A stretch of 47,529 nt of DNA from Lachnospiraceae bacterium (lineage in GTDB: Bacteria; Bacillota; Clostridia; Lachnospirales; Lachnospiraceae), in contig JAFXSQ010000056.1 of assembly GCA_017525525.1 (NCBI GenBank), forward strand, positions 1 through 47,529, read 5' to 3'. A model generated the notes under the pieces. It saw only the letters and a list, made by a program, of their open reading frames with translations. It was not told the DNA's origin and did not search any database. Shown one piece after another: positions 1 to 8,581 of this stretch. The position numbers were made by a program, and so were the translations under genes. Each line of letters opens with the position of its first letter. Position 1 is the stretch's first letter.

Positions 1-124
1 TTATGACTTCGTCATAATCGCACCTCCCTCGTATAATATGTAATGGCACGATTGCTAAAGCAATCCTGCCCAGTCGGTCGGTGCGATGCAAAATTATGAC
101 TTCGTCATAATCGCACCTCCCTCG
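1..124. repeat. Interspersed two-hairpin repeat, one partial and one full copy
   Basis: A 31-nt block beginning TTATGACTTCGTCATAATCG occurs at 1-31 and again at 94-124, so the window opens inside a repeat. The full copy (about 38-124) has hairpin 1 at 45-70 (GGCA..GATTGC / GCAATC..TGCC) and hairpin 2 at 81-116 (GTGCGAT / ATCGCAC outside, TTATGAC-TTC-GTCATAA inside). A diverged copy lies at 20872-20950, with base changes on both sides of the stems. No coding potential; function unknown. Confidence 0.8.
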
Positions 125-172
125 AAGAATCTTTTATAATTATAATGTTACTATTTTACATTATTATTACCC

Positions 173-203
173 AAAAAGCCACATATTTATTGCTTTATGG
201 GGC
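173..203 (-). terminator. Probable intrinsic terminator of cysE
   Basis: On the minus strand GCCCCATA (203-196) can pair with TATGTGGC (185-178), with one mismatch, and is followed directly by TTTTT. It lies 33 nt after the cysE stop codon. Confidence 0.5.
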
Positions 204-235
204 ATTTATAAGTCCTTAGCGAACCCTCTCGTCTG

Positions 236-1132
236 TCACATATCATTCATCTTCAAGGCCGGGTGCTTAGAGGTTACTCTCGTATTCTTCGGCACCGAAG
301 CCGTGATAAATGTATTGCCGGCGATCACGGAGTTTTCTCCTATGACCGTATCACCGCCCAAAATGGTCGCATTGGCATAGATTACCACATTGTCCTCTAT
401 GGTGGGATGGCGCTTGACGCCCGAGAGAGCCTGGCCCTTTCTGGTCGAAAGCGCGCCCAAGGTCACGCCCTGGTATATCTTCACATGACTGCCTATCACG
501 GTTGTCTCGCCTATAACAATACCTGTCCCGTGGTCTATGCAGAAGAATTCGCCTATGTCGGCGCCCGGATTGATGTCTATGCCTGTCCTGCTGTGCGCCT
601 GCTCGGTCATGATTCTCGGGATGTAAGGCAAACCCAGGTTGTAGAGCTCGTGGGCATACCTGTACACAAATATCGCGTAAAGCCCCGGATAGGAAAAAAT
701 GATATCCTCCTTATCCTTCGCAGCGGGATCGCCGTAGAATTCTGCGGTCACATCTTTCATAATCATCTCCTGCACCGCAGGCACCCGCCTTATGAATTCT
801 GCCGCCACAGTCCTTGACTTCTCATCAAGCTCCGCGCAGTCCTCAATTTTCTCCACATAGGAATAAGCGTTCTTCGCCTGCTTGTAGAGCTTTTCATAAA
901 TTTCCGCTAAGGTCGTAGCCGCAAAGCTCTCCTTGTCCACATAGGTCATGTTTCTCGAGCCAAAAAAGCCCGGGAAGGTAACGCGCCTCAAGTCATCAAT
1001 CACAGTCATGATTGTCTCGCGGTTCGGAACCTTATCCTCTATGGACATGTCAAATATCTTCTCGTTGTCATAGCTTTCCTTCAGCTTATGCGCGGCCTCG
1101 TCTATCAACGACGTTATTTCTGTTGCTTTCAT
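236..1132 (-). CDS. cysE: Serine O-acetyltransferase
   Basis: Makes O-acetyl-L-serine from serine and acetyl-CoA, the first step of cysteine synthesis, in the cytoplasm. The 298-residue protein has an alpha-helical N-terminal half and, from about residue 175, the left-handed beta-helix of hexapeptide repeats typical of the family, with the active-site DHGTG motif near residue 200 and an upstream DPAA motif near 135. It resembles the EpsC-like long form found in Clostridia and Bacteroidetes. I chose the ATG at 1132 because AAGGAG lies 6 nt before it; the upstream TTG at 1150 has no better ribosome site. It sits 84 nt after the DUF4125 gene and may be cotranscribed with it. No cysteine synthase is adjacent. 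Confidence 0.93.
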   Translation of the reverse strand: MKATEITSLIDEAAHKLKESYDNEKIFDMSIEDKVPNRETIMTVIDDLRRVTFPGFFGSRNMTYVDKESFAATTLAEIYEKLYKQAKNAYSYVEKIEDCAELDEKSRTVAAEFIRRVPAVQEMIMKDVTAEFYGDPAAKDKEDIIFSYPGLYAIFVYRYAHELYNLGLPYIPRIMTEQAHSRTGIDINPGADIGEFFCIDHGTGIVIGETTVIGSHVKIYQGVTLGALSTRKGQALSGVKRHPTIEDNVVIYANATILGGDTVIGENSVIAGNTFITASVPKNTRVTSKHPALKMNDM

Positions 1133-1182
1133 ATATGTCTCCTTATGCAAGTTCCTTCGTTATCGCTCATGATGACATCAGC

Positions 1183-1216
1183 GTGTCAATACCTTTTCTT
1201 TAGCCCGAAGAATCTT
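1183..1216. repeat. Short interspersed repeat abutting a stop codon
   Basis: This 34-nt block matches 24892-24925 at 31 of 34 positions. The conserved end, TTTAGCCCGAAGAATCTT, also partly recurs at 123-135. It touches the stop codon of the DUF4125 gene at 1217 and fills most of the gap before cysE. Confidence 0.75.
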
Positions 1217-3955
1217 TTAATCCGCCAGTTTCTCTTCAGCGTCCTTCACATCACGGTAGCCGTAAAGCTTCGCCGTATTGTCCATGATCATGTAAGCTAA
1301 GTTCATACCCAGCCTCTTAAGCCCTACTACGAACCTTCCGTACAGGTACAACGTATCGTCGGAATAGGTCATCAGTTCTCCACGAAGGTAGGTCTCGTAG
1401 GAGGTTTCAAACGGAGTGTCCTCACTCGTGTGGATCTTCCGTGCATTCCCTGCCATGCGCGGGTACTTTTTAGCGAACTCCTCCATCCACTCTACCTGTA
1501 TCTTGATGATTAATCCGGCTATAGCTCTGTGCTCATCGGTTTTCTCAGGGAGGCTGTCCTTGAAGCTTTCATACTCCTCCGGAGCTGTGGACTCCATCAT
1601 GCGTCCGTATTTCTCGGTAACCAGGTTCCTGCCTTCTGCCTCAGCGGTCACCAGGTCGTAGAGGAAGCTTCTTAAAAGCTCGTCCTCCCAAGTCATGTAC
1701 TGGCTTTTCCTCATGATGGAAAATGTATTCCAGTTGTCCTGGCAGTCTGCCCTTCCGCCCTCGTTCTTAACCTTGTCAAATTGCTTCCACTCATGAAGCA
1801 CTATGGAATCCACCAGCGCATCATGGCTCATGGAGCTTATGTCTTCATTTTCCGGTGTCTGCCTCTTCTCGGAATATTCCTTAACCTCTTCCGGCTTCAT
1901 ATCCGTCCTCAAATCCACCTTTCTGTCAAGCCTCACATTAACAGGCTCTTTTTCTGCGGCAGTGTCTGTGTTTTCTGTGTCATCAGCTCCAGCCGCCGCA
2001 AGCTGCGCAACATACGTATCAAGAAATGTATCGCTGCCCGACACGAGTCCCTTATCTTTAAGTCCGTCCAGGATAAGCTTTGCAACCCTCTCGAATAATA
2101 CAACAGCTTTATCGTCTGTATTAAGCTTTGTGGGAATATACTCCGTTCCCGCCCATGCATCCCTCTGTGTCGAAAGCAGAGACATTTTGTCTAATTCAAC
2201 AGTCACTTCATTCAATTCCAGAAGCTTCGCCGCCCCCTTTGCAAGCCACTTGTAGTACGGAGCATAGCTTCTGTTTATCAGATAAACCAGTTTTAACGCA
2301 CTCTCGGCCGCTTTGCCTTTTATAATCAAAGCCGTCAGGTCATCGCCTCTGGCCATGGCCCTTGCGTAATTGCTCTGAGCAGTCTGCGAAAAATCATGAA
2401 GTGTCTGCGCGAGCCTTAAGCGCCATACTCTGTCGGGATAGTAAGCCTTAAGCCTTCTCCTTATCCGCGTAAAGCTTCCCTCTCCGTCCGCGAACACTGC
2501 TCCGTTAAGCGCCGCGGCAAGAGCGGCCTCATCCATGGAAAGCCACCTTTCCTCCGTCAGGAAGGTGTCAAGGTCGGTATGCTCATTTACGGTTATTCCG
2601 AGAAGCCTTTGATAGTAGCGGCCTACTGTGGTAACTCCACGCCTTTCATCCGCTATAATAAGGGCGTTCCCGTCATCACCGTAATCTTCGGCGTGTCTCT
2701 TTACCAGCTTGCCGTATTCCTCCTGAAGCTCTCTTCCTATCGCGGAATAATCGGCATCCGTCAGCCATATGCAAAATCCGAGACAGTAGTCATGGTCCTT
2801 CGAAATGTCATCCTCAAAGCCGAAACAATCCGAACCCTCGCCGCACATTCCCGCAGCTATCCTTCCGGCATACTCCGGGAAGAGCTCCCTTATCATCGGT
2901 TCGCCGTAATTCTCATAAAAGTCTCGACAGCGCTCAAGGTTGTTCCTGAAGGATTTTTTACCCTCTTCGTTTGCCTGCGCGTTCAAGCTCGTATTGTTGA
3001 TTGTTACAGGAGCAAAGGCGTTTCGTTTCTGTCCTGCAGAATTAGTGTTTTGTCTATCCGGTTCGCCATTTTGTCTATCATCATAGTCATCTGTTATCCC
3101 GGCTTTTTTCTTTGCCGCCTCCAGCCTCTCCAAAACAGCGTTGTACGAAGCATTTCTTCCGGTATGCTTCTCTATCTCATTTAAGCTTCTCTCATAAAAT
3201 TCTATTGCGAGATTAAAATCCGCCGCAAGCATGTAGGCATCGCCCTTCGTAGAAAGCGCCGCTCCGTAATGGTAATCCCTGCCGCCGTCAATCTCAAATC
3301 TGTAAAGCGCCTGATCAAGGACCAAAAGAGCTTCGTCGTAGGTGTCGTAGTATTCCGCAGAGAAGCCTTCGTCAAAGGCGCTGTCGCTCTTTTTCTCCTG
3401 CTCCCTCCTGCATATAGAGATAAGCGTCATGGCCAGGTTAGTCCTGGTAGTTGCCTGCTCTATCCTGGCATCCGGAAAAGCGTCCACCACCTCAAGCGCC
3501 TTCTTTAAGAGGGTTACCGCCGAGTCAAGATCTCCCATCTCCTGATATAGCAGACTCCAGTTGTTATAAAGACCGGAAAATGCAAAATCACCGTCGGAGA
3601 GATTGGCTCTGTATATGCTCTCGGTCTCACGGTAGCACAGCATGGACGCCTTATACTCACCGAAGGCTCTCTGAGTGCTCGCCACATTCAACAAAGCGGT
3701 AGCGTACTCAGTTGTTCCCGCAAGATTAAGCTTGTCAAGCATGCGCTTGGTCAGCTCGCAGTAGTGCAGTCCCTTCTCCTTCTTGCCCGTATCGCGGCAC
3801 AGGCCTAGCATCTCGTTCATCAGGGTAAGAGCGCTGCTACCATCTCCTTCAGTCAACGCTTCCTCAACCTTATTCTCCAAAAATTCATCAATCTCATCAA
3901 GGGAATAAACACCATACATATTGTCGTATTCCATTAAAACCTTATTGATATCCAT
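1217..3955 (-). CDS. TPR protein with DUF4037 nucleotidyltransferase-like and DUF4125 domains
   Basis: Large cytoplasmic protein (912 residues) of unknown role. Residues about 1-285 form TPR-like helical repeats, followed by a polar linker (about 287-335). From about 340 comes a DUF4037-like region carrying GEGSDCFGFEDDISKDHD at 372-389, which fits the GS...D.D active-site signature of minimal nucleotidyltransferases. The last 200 residues match DUF4125 (LHEW...NTFxxMR motifs). No signal peptide or membrane segment is visible. The ATG at 3955 has GGAGGG close upstream. DUF4037 and DUF4125 together are known from Lachnospiraceae; the target of any nucleotidyl transfer is unknown. The domain names come from family memory, not from a search. 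Confidence 0.8.
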   Translation of the reverse strand: MDINKVLMEYDNMYGVYSLDEIDEFLENKVEEALTEGDGSSALTLMNEMLGLCRDTGKKEKGLHYCELTKRMLDKLNLAGTTEYATALLNVASTQRAFGEYKASMLCYRETESIYRANLSDGDFAFSGLYNNWSLLYQEMGDLDSAVTLLKKALEVVDAFPDARIEQATTRTNLAMTLISICRREQEKKSDSAFDEGFSAEYYDTYDEALLVLDQALYRFEIDGGRDYHYGAALSTKGDAYMLAADFNLAIEFYERSLNEIEKHTGRNASYNAVLERLEAAKKKAGITDDYDDRQNGEPDRQNTNSAGQKRNAFAPVTINNTSLNAQANEEGKKSFRNNLERCRDFYENYGEPMIRELFPEYAGRIAAGMCGEGSDCFGFEDDISKDHDYCLGFCIWLTDADYSAIGRELQEEYGKLVKRHAEDYGDDGNALIIADERRGVTTVGRYYQRLLGITVNEHTDLDTFLTEERWLSMDEAALAAALNGAVFADGEGSFTRIRRRLKAYYPDRVWRLRLAQTLHDFSQTAQSNYARAMARGDDLTALIIKGKAAESALKLVYLINRSYAPYYKWLAKGAAKLLELNEVTVELDKMSLLSTQRDAWAGTEYIPTKLNTDDKAVVLFERVAKLILDGLKDKGLVSGSDTFLDTYVAQLAAAGADDTENTDTAAEKEPVNVRLDRKVDLRTDMKPEEVKEYSEKRQTPENEDISSMSHDALVDSIVLHEWKQFDKVKNEGGRADCQDNWNTFSIMRKSQYMTWEDELLRSFLYDLVTAEAEGRNLVTEKYGRMMESTAPEEYESFKDSLPEKTDEHRAIAGLIIKIQVEWMEEFAKKYPRMAGNARKIHTSEDTPFETSYETYLRGELMTYSDDTLYLYGRFVVGLKRLGMNLAYMIMDNTAKLYGYRDVKDAEEKLAD

Positions 3956-4047
3956 GAACCCTCCAAAACCCCGTCAAAGGTATTTTTGCGCACAATAATC
4001 TGACGTTAATGATAAGCCAAACAAGGCATAATTTCAAGAAGATTTCA

Positions 4048-4076
4048 TTGTGTTTTGGACGAATTTAAGCTATACT
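4048..4076 (+). promoter_or_regulatory. Predicted sigma-A promoter of rfbC
   Basis: TTGTGT (4048-4053), a 17-nt spacer and TATACT (4071-4076) lie 28 nt before the rfbC start codon. The -10 is good and the -35 moderate. Confidence 0.55.
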
Positions 4077-4104
4077 GTTCGAAAAATATCAGGAGGAAAC
4101 CAAA

Positions 4105-4680
4105 ATGGCAGAAAAATTCGGAAAAATAACTGTAGAAACCTGTGAGATAGAGGGCTTAAAGGTCATAACTCCGTCGGTATTCGGGGATGAGCGCGGATAC
4201 TTTATGGAGACCTACAACTACAATGATTTCGCGGCAGCCGGCATTGATGTAAAATTCGTGCAGGATAATCAGTCCAGCTCAAAAAAAGGCGTGCTCCGCG
4301 GACTTCATTTCCAAATCAATTATCCGCAGGACAAGCTTGTCCGCGTGGTCAGCGGAGAAGTCTTCGATGTAGCGGTTGACTTAAGGAAGGGCTCGGCAAC
4401 CTTCGAAAAGTGGTTCGGAGTAAGGCTCTCGGCCGAGAACAAAAAGCAGTTCTTCATACCGAAGAACTTCGCGCACGGGTTTATCGTGCTTTCGGAAAGC
4501 GCGGAATTCACTTACAAGTGTACGGATTTTTATCATCCGAATGATGAGGGCGGATTGCTTTGGAGCGATCCGGAGATTGGGGTTGAGTGGCCCATGCCCG
4601 AGGGGATGACACGAGACGACCTCACGATATCCGACAAGGATAAGGTGTGGGGAGGAATTAAAGACTTTACAGCGAAATAA
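4105..4680 (+). CDS. rfbC: dTDP-4-dehydrorhamnose 3,5-epimerase
   Basis: Third enzyme of dTDP-L-rhamnose synthesis: epimerises dTDP-4-keto-6-deoxyglucose at C3 and C5, feeding cell-surface polysaccharide. At 191 residues it is the usual length. The cupin fold motifs are clear: the early DERGYFMETYN segment, the substrate/active-site stretch VLRGLHFQ (His near residue 71), the VAVDLRKGSATFEKW segment and FAHGF near residue 125. AGGAGGA lies 8 nt before the ATG. It stands alone, on the opposite strand to its neighbours, with its own promoter; rfbA, rfbB and rfbD are not in the window, so its pathway partners must be elsewhere. Confidence 0.95.
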   Translation: MAEKFGKITVETCEIEGLKVITPSVFGDERGYFMETYNYNDFAAAGIDVKFVQDNQSSSKKGVLRGLHFQINYPQDKLVRVVSGEVFDVAVDLRKGSATFEKWFGVRLSAENKKQFFIPKNFAHGFIVLSESAEFTYKCTDFYHPNDEGGLLWSDPEIGVEWPMPEGMTRDDLTISDKDKVWGGIKDFTAK

Positions 4681-4698
4681 CACTGTCTCTCCAATGAC

Positions 4699-4980
4699 GC
4701 ACAAAGGAGCACTATATAAGTACGCAGGACGCTCGCGCTTAACTGAGACCTTAGCGAACGAAGTGAGCTTAGTTCGAAGTTACACAGAGTACTATTTCAC
4801 GGCTTGCGGTTCGGGCTTAGCCTCCTCGCAAGCTCGTCGGAGCCCTGTCGCATGGGCGGTATCAACGACTCACTTCGTTCGTCGGATACACGCTCCAGCC
4901 CTTCTAAGCTCGTGAGGGACCTCGCTAAGAAGGGACGCCGCTCTATAGCCTGCTTTACTTATATATGTGCTCCTTTGCGC
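4699..4980. repeat. MITE-like long inverted-repeat element
   Basis: Most of the gap between rfbC and tex is an imperfect inverted repeat. The left end (4699-4722, GCACAAAGGAGCACTATATA...) is the near-perfect reverse complement of the right end (4956-4980). A second, looser pair lies inside (about 4750-4772 with 4904-4929), and a third is GAACGAAGTGAG with CTCACTTCGTTC. It has no credible ORF. The layout suggests a non-autonomous transposable element or a very long hairpin; no target-site duplication is evident to me. Confidence 0.6.
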
Positions 4981-5013
4981 TGTTTATCGATATAATATCT
5001 TCATCTCATACTA

Positions 5014-7152
5014 TTATATTATCATCGTCAGGCTTATTCTGCCTTTCTTCTCATCAACCGATAATACCTTTACTTCCACTATGTCGCCCACGCTTACTAC
5101 CTCGAGGGGGTGCTTTACGAACTTTTTGTTCGTGAGCTGGGAGATATGGACCAGGCCGTCCTGGTGTACTCCGATGTCCACGAAGGCTCCGAAGTCGATT
5201 ACGTTGCGGACTGTGCCCTTGAGGATCATGCCTTCCTTTAAGTCTTTGAGCTCGAGGACATCACTGCGAAGGACTACCGGCGGGAGGTCGGCACGGGGAT
5301 CGCGGCCGGGGGAGGATATCTCCTTTACTATGTCGCGCAAGGTAGGCTCGCCCACGCCGAGCTTATCGGCCATGATTTTGTAATCCTTAACGAAGAGGGC
5401 TGCGCCCTCCTTAACGTCGGCCATGGAAAGACCGCACTCTGAAAGCAGCGCTTTGGCGGCATCATAGCTCTCGGGATGAACTCCGGTGTTGTCTAACGGA
5501 TTAGAACCGCCGGCTATTCTCATAAAGCCCGCGCACTGTTCGTAGGCCTTCGGGCCGAGGCGCGGTACCTTGAGAAGCTCTTTTCTCTCCTTGAAGCTTC
5601 CGTTTTCTTCACGATAGGTTACTATATTCTTTGCTATATTCTTGTTGATTCCGGAAATGTACTCCATAAGAGGCGCGGAAGCGGTATTTAAGTCAACGCC
5701 AACCGAGTTCACGCAGTCCTCAACCACTCCGGTCAATGCCTCTCCCAACTTCTTCTGGTTCATATCATGCTGGTACTGACCTACTCCGATGGACTTCGGG
5801 TCAATCTTTACAAGCTCTGCCAAAGGATCCTGCACTCGTCTTGCTATGGAAGCAGCGCTTCTCTGTCCCACGTCAAACTCTGGGAATTCCTCTGTGGCAA
5901 GCTTGCTTGCGGAATAAACCGAAGCTCCTGCCTCGTTTGTGATCACGTAGCTTACCTTCTCAGGAATCTCCTTTATAATCTCGGCAACTATCATCTCGGA
6001 CTCGCGGCTGGCGGTTCCGTTGCCGATGGAGATAAGGCTTATGCCGTACTTCTTAATAAGCTGCTTAACCTTATCCTTAGCCGCTTTAATCTTCGCTTCG
6101 TTCGTAGGCGCTGTCGGGTAGACTACCGCTGTGTCGAGCACCTTGCCGGTCTCATCGACTACCGCAAGCTTACAGCCTGTTCTGAAAGCCGGATCCCAGC
6201 CGAGCACCCTGCGTCCCGCAACAGGCGCCTGCATCAAAAGCTGATGGAGATTCTTTCCGAATACCGTAATTGCGGAATCTTCGGCCTTCTCGGTCAAGAA
6301 TGACCTTATCTCTCTTTCTATGGACGGAGCTATAAGTCTGTCATAGGCATCGGCTATGGCATCCTTTATGTATTGTGTAGTGAACGGGTTCTCTCTTACT
6401 ATTTTCTCGCTCTCCAAGTATCTTAAGATCTCCTCCTCGGGAGCCTCTATCTTCACGGTTAAGAACTTCTCATTCTCGCCACGGTTAACAGCAAGCACCT
6501 GATGATCCGGAAGCTTTCCTATGGGCTGTCTGAAATCATAGTAGTTCTCATACACAGACTCTGCCTCCGCATCCTTTGCCTTGCTGACCAAAAAGCCCTC
6601 CTTCTCAGTCATCTTCCTTATCTTAGTTCTGTAGTCAGCCTCATCGGACACGCCCTCCGCTATTATATCAAGCGCGCCGGCTATGGCTGCATCTTCATCC
6701 AATACTTCCTTTTCCTCGGAGATATAATCCTTTGCATCCTCCCTTATATCATGATTGGTCATCTGAAGCAGGATTATGTTCGCGAGACCTTCAAGTCCCT
6801 TCTCCCTTGCTACATCGGCCCTGGTTTTCTTTCTCTGCTTATACGGTCTGTAGAGATCCTCCACCGTAACAAGCTGCTCTGCCGCAGTGATCTTCTCCCT
6901 TAATTCATCTGTCAGCTTGCCCTGCTCCTCGATGGCGGCAATAACCTGCTCCTTTCTCTCCTCCAAGTTCCTTAAGTATGTCAGTCTCTCGAACAGTGTT
7001 CTGAGCTGTTCATCATTCAGCTCTCCGGTTTTTTCCTTCCTGTACCTCGCGATGAAAGGAATTGTGTTGCCCTCATCGATAAGGGCTACCGCTGCCTCCA
7101 CCTGCCAGGTCATTACATTTATTTCCTTCGCTATCATTTCCGGTATATTCAT
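5014..7152 (-). CDS. tex: Tex-family RNA-binding transcriptional accessory protein
   Basis: Conserved nucleic-acid-binding protein linked in other bacteria to transcription, RNA metabolism and toxin expression. The 712 residues follow the family order: N-terminal helical region, a YqgF/RuvC-like domain around residues 320-450 (RVLGWDPAFRTGCKLAVVD), helix-hairpin-helix motifs around 470-560 (NTASAPLMEYISGINKNIA, VPRLGPKAYEQCAGF), and a C-terminal S1 domain (about 635-710; LKEGMILKGTVRNVIDFGAF). The ATG at 7152 has GGAG about 10 nt upstream. Transcribed alone, between the tad terminator and the inverted-repeat element. Confidence 0.95.
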   Translation of the reverse strand: MNIPEMIAKEINVMTWQVEAAVALIDEGNTIPFIARYRKEKTGELNDEQLRTLFERLTYLRNLEERKEQVIAAIEEQGKLTDELREKITAAEQLVTVEDLYRPYKQRKKTRADVAREKGLEGLANIILLQMTNHDIREDAKDYISEEKEVLDEDAAIAGALDIIAEGVSDEADYRTKIRKMTEKEGFLVSKAKDAEAESVYENYYDFRQPIGKLPDHQVLAVNRGENEKFLTVKIEAPEEEILRYLESEKIVRENPFTTQYIKDAIADAYDRLIAPSIEREIRSFLTEKAEDSAITVFGKNLHQLLMQAPVAGRRVLGWDPAFRTGCKLAVVDETGKVLDTAVVYPTAPTNEAKIKAAKDKVKQLIKKYGISLISIGNGTASRESEMIVAEIIKEIPEKVSYVITNEAGASVYSASKLATEEFPEFDVGQRSAASIARRVQDPLAELVKIDPKSIGVGQYQHDMNQKKLGEALTGVVEDCVNSVGVDLNTASAPLMEYISGINKNIAKNIVTYREENGSFKERKELLKVPRLGPKAYEQCAGFMRIAGGSNPLDNTGVHPESYDAAKALLSECGLSMADVKEGAALFVKDYKIMADKLGVGEPTLRDIVKEISSPGRDPRADLPPVVLRSDVLELKDLKEGMILKGTVRNVIDFGAFVDIGVHQDGLVHISQLTNKKFVKHPLEVVSVGDIVEVKVLSVDEKKGRISLTMII

Positions 7153-7208
7153 GCTGCAAGTACTCCTTTACTACTTAAATCGTGGTGCATAATAAGCGAC
7201 CACCGAAA

Positions 7209-7236
7209 GAAGATTTTACCAAAATAAAGTCTTCCC
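7209..7236 (-). terminator. Terminator-like hairpin after the tad operon
   Basis: On the minus strand GAAGACTTTA and TAAAATCTTC form a 10-bp stem with one mismatch around TTTTGG, followed by TTT, 14 nt after the FHA gene stop. The same bases could also serve as a tex promoter (TTGCGG, 17 nt, TAAAAT at 7213-7241); the two readings are not exclusive. Confidence 0.45.
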
Positions 7237-7249
7237 CGCAACAAAAATG

Positions 7250-8182
7250 TCACTCCACATAGAACTCCTCGCCTGCAAAGCTGACAACATCGCCCGGCTC
7301 AAGCTCTACCGGCTCGTCCGGGACAAGTATTCTGCCATTGACATACGTGCCGTTCGCAGATTCGCAATCCATAACCGTAAGCTTTCCTTCATGAAGCATC
7401 AATACCGCATGCTTTCTGCTTATCTGAAGTGTCCTTATGCTGTAATCCGTATCCTTCTTGTGTCTGCCTATTACAAAAGGTTTGTCCTCATGAGATATGG
7501 ACATCTTTTTTAAAGCTCCGTTTTTCAAGGGCATAAGGCTTACGGTTTTCTGCAAGGGCGTTGCGCTTTCCTCAGTCGAATTCGGCAGAAGCGTAAGCAT
7601 TGCCCTCTGCCCTCCTTCGTCTGCCGCCTTCCCTTGAGGCTTCATGACCGGCAGGCCCGGAACCGCAGGGACATTTCCTTTGAGAAGCTCGTAATTGCCG
7701 TACAGACATTTCATCCCATCTGTGTCCCTTGCATCAAAATGAAGCATCAGAAATTCAAGGAAATGCTGCAGCTGCTTCCTCAAGCTTTTTCCGTAGCCCG
7801 GCACATATAGCAGCCTTAAGCTCTTTTCTTCATACCTGTAAAGCATAAAGCCCGGATCAAGCACAAGGTCATCGCCACTTAAGAGATACGCCTCAAGCTC
7901 CTTCACACAGTCATTTATCTGCATTAGGAGCATATCCAAAAGAGCACCGTCCGGCTTCAGTCTGCACAAGAGACTGCCGAGGATATAATCATTTTCCGTA
8001 TCGTAGGTAAGCGTCATCTGACCGTCCACCGATACCATAACCGGCCTTATGATATAGGGAATGTCGTTCTCCAAAAGCATTCCGAACACATAATTTCCGT
8101 CCTCCTTTCCCGGATACTCACGCTTCCCAAGACAGGCACTGATATATTTTTTTATTCCGCTATTCCCATAAATAATCTCCAT
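7250..8182 (-). CDS. FHA-domain protein (DUF6382-type N-terminus), last gene of the tad operon
   Basis: Cytoplasmic protein of 310 residues. The C-terminal about 90 residues are a forkhead-associated domain, which binds phosphothreonine peptides: the hallmark residues are visible as the FVIGR strand, the IRTLQISRKHAVL segment (Ser-Arg-Lys-His) and the CESANGTYVNG loop. The N-terminal about 180 residues match the DUF6382 type that often precedes FHA in Clostridia. The ATG at 8182 is chosen because GGAGGT sits 9 nt upstream; it lies inside the end of the preceding tadE-like gene (23-nt overlap), implying translational coupling. A Tad-linked FHA protein suggests control of pilus assembly by a Ser/Thr kinase, but no such kinase lies next to it. 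Confidence 0.85.
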   Translation of the reverse strand: MEIIYGNSGIKKYISACLGKREYPGKEDGNYVFGMLLENDIPYIIRPVMVSVDGQMTLTYDTENDYILGSLLCRLKPDGALLDMLLMQINDCVKELEAYLLSGDDLVLDPGFMLYRYEEKSLRLLYVPGYGKSLRKQLQHFLEFLMLHFDARDTDGMKCLYGNYELLKGNVPAVPGLPVMKPQGKAADEGGQRAMLTLLPNSTEESATPLQKTVSLMPLKNGALKKMSISHEDKPFVIGRHKKDTDYSIRTLQISRKHAVLMLHEGKLTVMDCESANGTYVNGRILVPDEPVELEPGDVVSFAGEEFYVE

Positions 8183-8570
8183 AAAGCTGCCACCTCCGAA
8201 GCCTTCCTGATGTTTTATCATACTCTGTTTTATACTCTGTACTGCTGCCTGCCGTATATCCACCTCTCACGCTCCGCTCGACATGATAAAGGCTGACCGA
8301 GACCTCTCCCCCAGAGGCATTTACCGAAGCTCCCGTATCCGCTCCACCTATAACTGCATGCCCAAAGGGCAGGCCTGTTTCCGACCCGGTCTCGTTTTTA
8401 TTGCTGTCCTTAGTGTAGGTATAGAGATATACATAGCTTTTAGCTCTTACATCCCCGTCATTTATCGCATCTATGAAAATGCCCGCTATCATTACTATCA
8501 TCAGAATAAGCAGCGGCATAATGAGCGTAAGCTCCAAGGTTGCGTATCCCTTGTTATCTTCTTTATCCAT
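8160..8570 (-). CDS. TadE-like pseudopilin
   Basis: 136-residue class III prepilin-like protein. It begins with a short charged leader and a processing site of TadE type, DNKG|YATLE, with Glu at +5, followed by one long hydrophobic helix (PLLILMIVMIAGIFIDAI). The rest would be extracytoplasmic and is rich in Tyr, Ser and Gly. The ATG at 8570 puts the leader at normal length; the upstream in-frame extension overlaps the previous gene and lacks a clear ribosome site. It starts 11 nt after the previous stop. TadE proteins are minor pilus components processed by the TadV peptidase. Confidence 0.82.
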   Translation of the reverse strand: MDKEDNKGYATLELTLIMPLLILMIVMIAGIFIDAINDGDVRAKSYVYLYTYTKDSNKNETGSETGLPFGHAVIGGADTGASVNASGGEVSVSLYHVERSVRGGYTAGSSTEYKTEYDKTSGRLRRWQLYGDYLWE

Positions 8571-8581
8571 AAAACTCACAC

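Noticed and set aside
1-124. CRISPR array suggested by the 31-nt direct repeat.
   Set aside because: Only two copies 93 nt apart, the intervening sequence is itself part of the repeat family, and no cas genes are present.
1150-1216. Promoter for cysE based on TTGACA in the minus strand near 1190.
   Set aside because: The hexamer belongs to an interspersed repeat also present at 24892-24925, and no acceptable -10 lies at the right distance.
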